Positions 8,107 to 13,246 of a DNA stretch of 13,246 nucleotides are shown in pieces. Each line of letters opens with the position of its first letter. Position 1 is the stretch's first letter. The stretch is from contig JAIXPM010000088.1 of the NCBI GenBank assembly GCA_027486275.1, positions 1 through 13,246 on the forward strand, given 5' to 3'. This DNA is from Sphingomonadales bacterium. Its GTDB lineage: Bacteria; Pseudomonadota; Alphaproteobacteria; Sphingomonadales; Sphingomonadaceae. The notes under the pieces are model-generated. The model made no database searches. It was given only the letters and a program-made list of their open reading frames with translations, and was not told where the DNA came from. The translations under genes and the position numbers were made by a program.

Positions 8107-8221
8107 CGTCTGTCTTTATCCTGTTGGCCCAAAGATTGGCAGCAAGGGCCCGCTTTGCAAGCCCATACAGCCACCCTGCGGCACTGGCCAGCGTCACCGC
8201 CGTGCGGCATGGGCGAAAGCC
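8107..8221. promoter_or_regulatory. Divergent intergenic region between the J-protein and nuclease genes
   Basis: These 115 nt separate two divergently transcribed genes and should hold promoters for both the dnaJ-like operon and the nuclease/peptidase pair. I could not find a convincing -35/-10 pair on either strand. The region contains the 8-bp palindrome CTGGCCAG and widely spaced complementary ends (GCCCAT at 8161-8166 and ATGGGC at 8209-8214), but no simple strong hairpin. The regulatory role rests on gene orientation alone. Confidence 0.4.
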
Positions 8222-9136
8222 ATGATGCACCGCTTGATTCGCCCCCTCACCTGGCTGGCCCTGCCGCTTGCCTTGGTTGCTTCCCAACCGGCGCTGGCCT
8301 GGGGCGAATATGCCCACCGGTTGACCGGCCGCATCGCGCTGGCCCAGCTCACACCGTTGGTGCGTGCTGAGGTGAAACGCCTGTATCGCGCCGAAGCTGC
8401 ATTGAACACGCCCGAATGCCGGCTGCGCAGCATCGAGGAGGCCAGCGTGTGGCCCGATTGCGTGCGCGCCCGTTATCGCGACCGTTTCGCCTTCTCTGCA
8501 CCCTGGCACTATCAGAACATCAGTGTGTGCGGCGATTTCGACATCACCGCCAAATGCCCGGACGGCGATTGCGTGACGGTGCAGATTTCGCGCCAGCAGG
8601 CCATATTGGCTGATCGCAGCCGGCCGGCGCACGAACGCCTGCAGGCCTTTGGCTTCCTGGTGCATTTCGTGGGCGACATGCACCAGCCGTTGCACCTGGG
8701 CGACAAGGCCGATCTGGGCGGCAACCAGGTGCGTGCCGATTATGGCTATAAGCAGCGGTTGAACCTGCACTGGATCTGGGATGGTGACCTGGCCGAACGC
8801 GCGCTGACCGAACCGCCGGCGATCACGCCGCAGCGCATCACGCCGGCACAGGCCCGCGCCTATACCGCCGGCCCGGCCGACACCGCAGCACGGGTGGCGC
8901 TTTGGGCACGTGACGTGTGGGAGATTTCGCGCACGGTCGTCTATCCGCAACTACAGGGTTATCCCGACAGTTGCCCGATCCCCGCCGACCAACGCCGCGC
9001 CTTGCCGCGCGGGATGGTGACGCCCGACTATATCACCAAGGCGACTCCAGGCGTGCGTGATCAGGTGGCCAAGGCCGGCAGCCGCATCGCCCTGCTGTTG
9101 AACGAGGCGCTGGCGCCGGGCGGGCGCACACGGTAA
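8222..9136 (+). CDS. Secreted S1/P1-type zinc nuclease
   Basis: Exported protein of 304 residues. The signal peptide (residues 1-26) ends in ALA, so cleavage would leave Trp27 as the mature N-terminus. S1/P1 nucleases use exactly that residue as a zinc ligand. The full trinuclear-zinc ligand set can be read: Trp27, His32 (WGEYAH), Asp79 (SVWPD), His96 (PWHY), His148, Asp152 and His158 (HFVGDMHQPLH), then His183 and Asp187 (LHWIWD). Cys112/Cys117 and Cys103/Cys251 could form disulfides like those of P1. Characterised relatives hydrolyse single-stranded DNA and RNA and 3'-mononucleotides; the substrate of this copy is unknown, and a periplasmic or extracellular scavenging role is inferred. Two ATGs (8222 and 8225) are adjacent and the ribosome-binding site is weak. 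A ypfJ-like gene follows after 24 nt. Confidence 0.93.
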   Translation: MMHRLIRPLTWLALPLALVASQPALAWGEYAHRLTGRIALAQLTPLVRAEVKRLYRAEAALNTPECRLRSIEEASVWPDCVRARYRDRFAFSAPWHYQNISVCGDFDITAKCPDGDCVTVQISRQQAILADRSRPAHERLQAFGFLVHFVGDMHQPLHLGDKADLGGNQVRADYGYKQRLNLHWIWDGDLAERALTEPPAITPQRITPAQARAYTAGPADTAARVALWARDVWEISRTVVYPQLQGYPDSCPIPADQRRALPRGMVTPDYITKATPGVRDQVAKAGSRIALLLNEALAPGGRTR

Positions 9137-9143
9137 CCTGCCT

Positions 9144-9159
9144 GCCGGGAGATCCCGGC
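9144..9159 (+). promoter_or_regulatory. GC hairpin over the ribosome-binding site of the metallopeptidase gene
   Basis: GCCGGG at 9144-9149 pairs perfectly with CCCGGC at 9154-9159 around the loop AGAT, a 6-bp all-GC stem. The only Shine-Dalgarno-like sequence before ATG 9161, GGGAG at 9147-9151, lies half in the 5' arm and half in the loop. The stem ends 1 nt before the start codon. If it folds in the mRNA it would restrict ribosome access until opened, for example by ribosomes finishing the nuclease gene, whose stop is 7 nt upstream. The pairing is visible in the sequence; the regulatory role is inference. Confidence 0.45.
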
Positions 9160-9160
9160 C

Positions 9161-10054
9161 ATGAACCTCGACGACGAACAGGAAAGCAGCAACATCGTTG
9201 ATCGGCGCGGAGAGCGCGGCGGCGGCGGTGGCATGCGGCTGCCGATTGGCGGCGGCAAGCTGGGCATCGGCGGCATGCTCGTGGTTGGCGTCATCGCGCT
9301 GCTGCTCGGGCAGAACCCGTTGGCGATGATCGGCATGGTGGAAGGCGCCGGCGTTGGTGGCCCTGGTGTTGGCCAGCCCCAGGAAGCGGTGGCTCCATCA
9401 GCGCCGGCCGCTCTGAATGGCACGCATGACCGGTTCATCGCCAAGGTTCTGGGCAGCACCGAACGCACCTGGGATGCGGTGTTCCGCGATCAGCTGGGCA
9501 AGCCCTATCCGCAGCCCAAGCTCAATCTGTTCGAAGGCGGCGTGAACAGCGGCTGTGGCCAGGCCGACAGTGGCATGGGGCCGTTCTATTGCCCGGCCGA
9601 TCGCGAGGTCTATCTGGATGCCAGCTTCTTCGATGATCTGTCCCGCCGCTTTGGCGCGCCCGGCGATTTTGCTGCCGCCTATGTGATCGCGCACGAAGTG
9701 GGCCATCATATCCAGACCGTGCTGGGCATTTCCGCCGAAGTGCAGAAGGCCCGCCGCGCGTCAGGCCCGGCTGAGGGCAATGCGCTTTCGGTGCGGCAGG
9801 AATTGCAGGCCGATTGCCTTGCCGGGGTTTGGGCGCACCATAATCGCGATCTGCTGGAAGCCGGTGACATCGAGGAAGGCCTGCGCGCTGCCCAGGCCAT
9901 CGGCGATGACACGCTGCAGAAAAAGGCCGGGGCGCGGGTGAATCCGGAAAGCTTCACCCACGGCACGTCGGCGCAGCGCATGCGCTGGCTGCAGGCCGGG
10001 CTGCAATCCGGGCAGATGAACAGTTGCGACACCTTTACGGAGCGCAAGCTCTAA
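9161..10054 (+). CDS. ypfJ: YpfJ-family neutral zinc metallopeptidase
   Basis: Membrane-anchored protein of 297 residues. The N-terminus is charged, then very glycine-rich (residues 19-38), followed by one hydrophobic segment (about 38-58), the usual head of this family. The catalytic region has HEVGHH with zinc motif His178-Glu179-x-x-His182, and RQELQADCLAG downstream, where Glu214 or Asp218 may be the third ligand. Cys132 and Cys144 flank the block GQADSGMGPFYCP, typical of YpfJ proteins (Pfam neutral zinc metallopeptidase). The ending FTHGTSAQRMRWLQAGLQSG is also characteristic. The physiological substrate is unknown. Lying 24 nt behind the nuclease gene, it is probably co-transcribed with it. 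It converges with the lipoprotein gene, leaving only 6 nt between the stops. Confidence 0.93.
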   Translation: MNLDDEQESSNIVDRRGERGGGGGMRLPIGGGKLGIGGMLVVGVIALLLGQNPLAMIGMVEGAGVGGPGVGQPQEAVAPSAPAALNGTHDRFIAKVLGSTERTWDAVFRDQLGKPYPQPKLNLFEGGVNSGCGQADSGMGPFYCPADREVYLDASFFDDLSRRFGAPGDFAAAYVIAHEVGHHIQTVLGISAEVQKARRASGPAEGNALSVRQELQADCLAGVWAHHNRDLLEAGDIEEGLRAAQAIGDDTLQKKAGARVNPESFTHGTSAQRMRWLQAGLQSGQMNSCDTFTERKL

Positions 10055-10060
10055 AGCGGA

Positions 10061-10615
10061 TCAGCCCTTGCGGTCGCTGATGGTGATGCGGCCGCGGGCA
10101 ACGCCGGTGTCGCCATCTTCCACGGCGATCACCATGCGGTCACCATCTTCGGTGGTGCCGGTGAGCGTGTTGCCGCTGCGGCTGGGGGTGCGACCCTTAT
10201 CGGCCAGGGCCTTGGCATACCAATTTGCCACCTGCGTTGCCGTGCCCGGCGCGCTGAAGCCCAGCAGCACCTGACCGCGGCCGTCGCCATTCTTGCCACT
10301 GGCTTGCACGTTCACGCTGGTCAGCTTGGCACCAGGATAGCGGCCCACCCCGTCCAGATCGAATTTCGCATCGGATTCAATACCGTCCGGGATGCTCACC
10401 TTGCCGGCAATGCCACCGGGCAGCTTCAGTTCGACCTCGCCCTTTTCCATGTCGGCCTTGATGTTCACGCCGGTCTCGCCGGCGGCGCCCTCATCCCAAT
10501 CCTTGTCGACACTGATCGCGGCCGCTTCGGCCTGTTCCTTCTCATCAACGCGCCGGGCATCGCAGGCCGCCACGGCGACACCGCACAACAGGATGGCGAT
10601 CAAGGCATTCTTCAT
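10061..10615 (-). CDS. Uncharacterised lipoprotein
   Basis: I do not recognise a named family. From ATG 10615 the product is 184 residues with a lipoprotein signal peptide (MKNALIAILLCGVAVAAC), lipobox VAAC and lipidated Cys18. A charged Glu/Lys/Ala-rich stretch (about 20-60) follows, then alternating acidic and glycine-rich strands (ADMEKGEVELKLPGGIAGKVSIPDGI). A C-terminal domain of about 95 residues contains RYPGAKLTSVNVQ, then TATQVANWYAKALADKG and ISDRKG at the end. YPGA...V..WY segments recur in other small secreted proteins, but I cannot attach a function. The frame extends 12 codons upstream; ATG 10615 is chosen because it opens the signal peptide and has GGAG 9 nt upstream. An inverted repeat and a possible promoter lie just upstream, so it may be transcribed independently of the yedI-like gene. 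Confidence 0.85.
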   Translation of the reverse strand: MKNALIAILLCGVAVAACDARRVDEKEQAEAAAISVDKDWDEGAAGETGVNIKADMEKGEVELKLPGGIAGKVSIPDGIESDAKFDLDGVGRYPGAKLTSVNVQASGKNGDGRGQVLLGFSAPGTATQVANWYAKALADKGRTPSRSGNTLTGTTEDGDRMVIAVEDGDTGVARGRITISDRKG

Positions 10616-10630
10616 GGTGTCAGGCTCCAG

Positions 10631-10650
10631 TGTATTGCCGTAACAATACA
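10631..10650. promoter_or_regulatory. Perfect 7-bp inverted repeat, operator-like
   Basis: TGTATTG (10631-10637) and CAATACA (10644-10650) are exact inverted copies separated by 6 nt, giving a 20-bp dyad with AT-rich arms that stands out in GC-rich surroundings. It lies 15 nt upstream of the start of the lipoprotein gene, in a 52-nt gap between two minus-strand genes. Size and symmetry fit a site for a dimeric repressor. No run of T follows on the transcribed side, so a terminator is unlikely. I cannot name the regulator. Confidence 0.5.
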
Positions 10651-10671
10651 CGATGAATGAAGGGCAATCAA
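10643..10671 (-). promoter_or_regulatory. Candidate sigma70-type promoter for the lipoprotein gene
   Basis: On the minus strand TTGATT (10671-10666) and TATTGT (10648-10643) are separated by 17 nt, and each matches the consensus hexamers at four of six positions. Transcription would begin near 10636, giving a leader of about 20 nt that includes the GGAG ribosome-binding site. The -35 element overlaps the stop codon of the yedI-like gene and the -10 element lies inside the right arm of the inverted repeat. This is a consensus match read by eye and is only suggestive. Confidence 0.35.
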
Positions 10672-11621
10672 TGGCCCTTGCGCGGGATGGCGTGCAGCGC
10701 GGCCACGATCAGCGCGCCGAGCGCAACGCCGAACAGCCCGGCGCCGCCCGCTTCGGCCAACCACGTGGCAAAGCCACCCGCGCCTTCCACGGCTTGCATG
10801 GCGGCATGCAGCAGATCATGCGGCGCATCGACGCCGAACTTGTGCAGGCCGTCGATCACGATATGGCCGCCCACCCACAACATGGCCGCCAGCCCAACCC
10901 AGCCCAGAAGCACAAGGAACGGCGGCATGCCAACGACCAGACCGCGCCCGATCGCGGCCACAGCGCCATTGCGCTTGCGGGCAAGGAACACCCCGAAATC
11001 ATCGGCCTTCACGATCAGCGCGACGGCGCCGTAGACCATGGCGGTAATTCCCAGCGCCACCACCACCAACGCGGCGGCCTGTTCGGCGATGGGCTCCTGT
11101 TCCACCGTGCCCAGCGCGATCGCCATGATTTCGGCCGACAGGATGAGATCGGTGCGGATGGCGCCCGATACCATCGTGCGCTCCTTCTCCACTGGGTCCA
11201 TCGCAGCATCGTCTGCGGCGTCTTCATCATGCGGGTTCAGCTTTTCCCACAATTTTTCCGCGCCTTCGAAACACAGGAACGCCCCGCCCGCCATCAGCAG
11301 CGGGGTGATTACCACCGGCAGGAAGTAGGACAGCGCCAGCGCACCGGGCAGCAGAAACACCAATTTGTTCTTCAGGCTGCCGCGAGCGATCTTGGCGACA
11401 ATGGGGATTTCGCGATCCGCCGCAAAGCCGGTGACATAGCGCGGCGTGACGGCAGCATCATCGACCACCACGCCGGCCGCCTTGGCCGAAGCCTTGGCCG
11501 CCGCCGCTGCGGTATCATCCAAGCTGGCGGCCGCCATGGTGCCTACATCATCGACACTGGCCGCCGCGACCTTGGCGATCGCCGCAATATCATCCAGCAA
11601 TGCAAACAGGCCGCTTGCCAT
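10668..11621 (-). CDS. YedI/DUF808-family inner-membrane protein
   Basis: Membrane protein of 317 residues matching the DUF808 family (E. coli YedI is of similar length). The diagnostic N-terminus MASGLFALLDDIAAIAKVAAASVDD is present, as are TPRYVTGF, the REIPIVAKIARGSLKNKL block and a hydrophobic hairpin at about 87-118 ending in FLCFEGAEK. An acidic cytosolic loop (HDEDAADDAAMDPVEKE) is followed by GAIRTDLILSAEIMAIALG and further membrane segments at about 182-204, 225-252 and 293-312. The family has no established biochemical role. GAGGG lies 7 nt before the ATG. The gene follows the small membrane-protein gene with a 62-nt gap and precedes the lipoprotein gene on the same strand. Confidence 0.92.
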   Translation of the reverse strand: MASGLFALLDDIAAIAKVAAASVDDVGTMAAASLDDTAAAAAKASAKAAGVVVDDAAVTPRYVTGFAADREIPIVAKIARGSLKNKLVFLLPGALALSYFLPVVITPLLMAGGAFLCFEGAEKLWEKLNPHDEDAADDAAMDPVEKERTMVSGAIRTDLILSAEIMAIALGTVEQEPIAEQAAALVVVALGITAMVYGAVALIVKADDFGVFLARKRNGAVAAIGRGLVVGMPPFLVLLGWVGLAAMLWVGGHIVIDGLHKFGVDAPHDLLHAAMQAVEGAGGFATWLAEAGGAGLFGVALGALIVAALHAIPRKGH

Positions 11622-11683
11622 GCGTTATCCCTCGAAAATGCTGCCGTTTGATACCGCAGCTTAACGCCAGCGCAATGCGACGT

Positions 11684-11869
11684 TCAGCGGCGGTCGCGCA
11701 CAGCGAGCAGGATGGCCGCTAATAAACCCACGCCCAGCCCTGCCAGCAGCCCCACAGACGGCTGCCCGGCGAGCATACCGCCGATGGCGCCCGCCACCAG
11801 CCCAAAGGCGATGAAGATACCGCCGCCACGTTGTGGTGGACGCGAAACAGGAGAACCGGGAGACGCCAT
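11684..11869 (-). CDS. Small Gly/Ala-rich membrane protein
   Basis: A 61-residue protein that I cannot name. A basic, proline-rich N-terminus (MASPGSPVSRPPQRGGG) leads into two hydrophobic stretches, about 18-34 and 39-57, that could form a helical hairpin, and it ends in the positive tail RDRR. Small residues spaced G-x-x-x-G (AGAIGGMLAG, GLLAGLGVGLL) favour tight helix packing. The frame is open much further upstream, but that extension reads as an antisense shadow of the tamA-like gene. ATG 11869 is chosen because AAGGGG lies 6 nt upstream and the protein then has a clean topology. The gene is divergent from the tamA-like gene and reads toward the yedI-like gene, 62 nt away. Confidence 0.7.
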   Translation of the reverse strand: MASPGSPVSRPPQRGGGIFIAFGLVAGAIGGMLAGQPSVGLLAGLGVGLLAAILLAVRDRR

Positions 11870-11897
11870 GCCCAGCCCCTTGCACCAGAGCGACGGC

Positions 11898-11927
11898 CAG
11901 CGCCAGAGGCGCGTGCGCCTTGCGCTG
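11898..11927 (+). promoter_or_regulatory. Two-part hairpin in the probable tamA leader
   Basis: CAGCGC (11898-11903) pairs with GCGCTG (11922-11927), and AGGCG (11907-11911) pairs with CGCCT (11916-11920) around the loop CGTG. A small internal loop of three bases against one separates the two stems. The 11 base pairs are almost all G-C. If the tamA-like gene starts at GTG 11955, this sits 27 nt before the start codon, in the divergent gap. No T run follows, so it is not a standard terminator. Confidence 0.4.
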
Positions 11928-11954
11928 TCTTGCCCATCCGGTAAACCCTGTCTG

Positions 11955-13246
11955 GTGCATAGGTTCCTGCCCCTCTTGCTCGCCGCTGCGGCCGGAACCG
12001 CGCAGGCCCAAACTGCGCCCGCTGGGCCGCCGCCGCCAGCACCAGCCGCCGAGCCTGTCGCTCCGCCTGTGACCGTCGATATTCCGGGGCCGCAAGCCCC
12101 TCTGCCCGATCTGCCCGGCGGCGAGGCTGTGGCGTGGCCTGATGTCGAATCGACCAGCTCCGGCGATGCTGATGCGCCGGATGCCGCCGTTCGATACAGC
12201 GTTGAAGTCAGCGGACTGGCCGAACTGGGCCTCGACGATGAGTTTCGCGGCCTGTCGACGCTGTGGCTGCATCGGGGCGAAGAGACCAACCTGGCACAAT
12301 TGGGCCGCCGCATCGCCGAAGACCGTGATCTGGTCGATTTGCTGCTGCGCTCGATAGGTCATTATGGTGGCCAGGCCCGCATCAGCATCGCGCCGGGCAC
12401 CGCCGCCGCGCCGGCCAGCGTCGTGCGGGTCGTTGCCCAGCCCGGCCCCGTCTACAATTTCCGCGAAATCACCATCACGGCATCGCCGGGTGCCGTGAAC
12501 AGCAGTGACCCCGCCCGCATTGTCGGCCGGCTGTTGCCGATCCGGGTGGGCGATGCAGTGGAAGCCGCGCGCGTGCAATCGGCGCAGGATGGCCTGCCGA
12601 TCCGCCTCGCCGATGCTGGCTATCCGTTCGCGCGCATTGCGCTGCCCGATATCACCATCGATCATGCCAGCCGCGACGCCACGCTGGTGCAAAGTGTCGA
12701 TCTGGGCCGGCGCGGCGTGTTTGGCGCCATCCGCATCGATAATGGCGTGAAGGGCATGGACGAAAAGCATGTCGCCCTGCTCGCCCGCTTCAAGCCCGGT
12801 GACCGGTACAGCAACGCTGGCCGCGAGGATCTGCGCCGTGCACTGGTGCAAACCGGACTGTTCGGCGCGGTGGCGATCAAGCCTGGCGAAGGCGCCGTGC
12901 GCGAGGATGGCACACAGACGGTCAATCTCGACATCAACAGCGAAGCCGCACCGATGCGCACCATCGCCCTGTCCGGCGGTTTTTCCACCGGCCAGGGCGT
13001 GCGCGCCGAAGGCAGCTGGACCCACCGCAACCTGTTCCCGCCCGAAGGCGCCTTCACCGCCCGTGCTGTCGCCGCGCAACGCGAGCAGGTGGCGCAGGTG
13101 GAACTGCGCAAGCGCAATTTCGGCCAGCGCGATCGGCAATTGCTGGTTGCCGGCGGCTTTACGGCCAGCCAGCAATTCGCCTTTGCCGCCGAAACGCTGG
13201 GCATATCGGCGGCACTGGCGCGCGAATCCAACATCCTCTGGCAGAA
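11955..13246 (+). CDS. tamA: TamA-like Omp85-family outer-membrane assembly protein (partial, 3' end beyond window)
   Basis: The first 430 residues of an outer-membrane protein of the Omp85/TamA type; the frame is open to the window edge. From GTG 11955 it has a clean signal peptide (MHRFLPLLLAAAAGTAQAQ) and a Pro/Ala-rich linker to about residue 78. Three POTRA-like domains follow: about 80-163 (YSVEVSGL start), 166-251 (YNFREITI start, with ADAGYPFARI) and 254-328 (GVFGAIRI start, with LVQTGLFGAVAI). From about 334 the sequence turns into barrel strands (TIALSGGFSTGQGVRAEGSWTHRNLF). TamA works with the inner-membrane protein TamB in outer-membrane protein insertion and envelope lipid transport. 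ATG 11868 is an in-frame alternative with GGGAG 5 nt upstream, but it would put 29 unlikely residues before the signal peptide and overlap the divergent gene's start. Confidence 0.86.
   Translation, partial: MHRFLPLLLAAAAGTAQAQTAPAGPPPPAPAAEPVAPPVTVDIPGPQAPLPDLPGGEAVAWPDVESTSSGDADAPDAAVRYSVEVSGLAELGLDDEFRGLSTLWLHRGEETNLAQLGRRIAEDRDLVDLLLRSIGHYGGQARISIAPGTAAAPASVVRVVAQPGPVYNFREITITASPGAVNSSDPARIVGRLLPIRVGDAVEAARVQSAQDGLPIRLADAGYPFARIALPDITIDHASRDATLVQSVDLGRRGVFGAIRIDNGVKGMDEKHVALLARFKPGDRYSNAGREDLRRALVQTGLFGAVAIKPGEGAVREDGTQTVNLDINSEAAPMRTIALSGGFSTGQGVRAEGSWTHRNLFPPEGAFTARAVAAQREQVAQVELRKRNFGQRDRQLLVAGGFTASQQFAFAAETLGISAALARESNILWQ

Noticed and set aside
8161..8214. Long-range GCCCAT/ATGGGC pairing as a riboswitch or structured leader
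   Set aside because: The outer stem is 6 bp with over 40 nt between the arms, and the interior lacks a consistent set of helices.
7468..8370. 300-codon plus-strand open frame across the dnaJ-like gene and nuclease start
   Set aside because: The J domain with HPD and the G/F-rich linker on the minus strand are unmistakable. The plus frame is low-complexity Ala-rich sequence.
11640..11660. GCTGC...GCAGC hairpin followed on the minus strand by ATTTT, as a terminator for the small membrane-protein gene
   Set aside because: Only five base pairs with an 11-nt loop and a short T run; too weak to call.
11661..13175. 504-codon open frame antisense to the tamA-like gene
   Set aside because: The plus strand encodes a signal peptide, three POTRA domains and barrel strands here, so this frame is a shadow despite its length.

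Overview
The window is dense, GC-rich bacterial chromosome with almost no spacer DNA. Gene content and order point to an alphaproteobacterium, most likely in Sphingomonadales. The indicators are ribF-ileS-lspA followed by a DUF3035 (BamF-type) lipoprotein, a dnaJ-like/yihY/fabI/aroC run, and a small Gly/Ala-rich membrane protein beside a TamA-like Omp85 protein. The taxon is inferred from protein resemblance and synteny remembered for the group; there is no rRNA gene here to confirm it.

Layout: (1) 1-4400, plus strand: the 3' end of ribF, then ileS, lspA, a bamF-like lipoprotein gene and a GFA-family zinc protein gene. lspA overlaps ileS, and the lipoprotein gene overlaps lspA. (2) 4397-8106, minus strand: a tight four-gene unit read dnaJ/cbpA-like > yihY > fabI > aroC, with junctions of 7 nt, 23 nt and a 4-nt ATGA overlap. 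It converges on the GFA gene with overlapping stop codons. (3) 8222-10054, plus strand: a secreted S1/P1-type nuclease and a YpfJ-type zinc metallopeptidase, 24 nt apart. (4) 10061-11869, minus strand: a small membrane protein, a YedI/DUF808 membrane protein and an unrecognised lipoprotein. (5) 11955-end, plus strand: the N-terminal 430 residues of a TamA-like outer-membrane assembly protein (three POTRA domains and the start of the barrel), cut by the window edge.

Most genes serve housekeeping or the cell envelope. IleS, AroC, FabI and RibF are core metabolism or translation. LspA processes lipoproteins; the BamF-like protein, the lipoprotein at 10061-10615 and TamA belong to, or are routed to, the outer membrane. 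YihY, YedI and the 61-residue protein are inner-membrane proteins, and the nuclease is exported.

I see no tRNA, rRNA, CRISPR array, insertion sequence, phage gene, toxin-antitoxin pair or defence system, and no intergenic stretch exceeds about 115 nt. I found no evidence of an undescribed multi-gene system. The observations most worth checking are small: a perfect 7-bp inverted repeat over a candidate promoter of the 10061-10615 lipoprotein gene, a GC hairpin burying the ypfJ ribosome-binding site, a 30-nt hairpin in the likely tamA leader, and two low-GC patches inside ileS.
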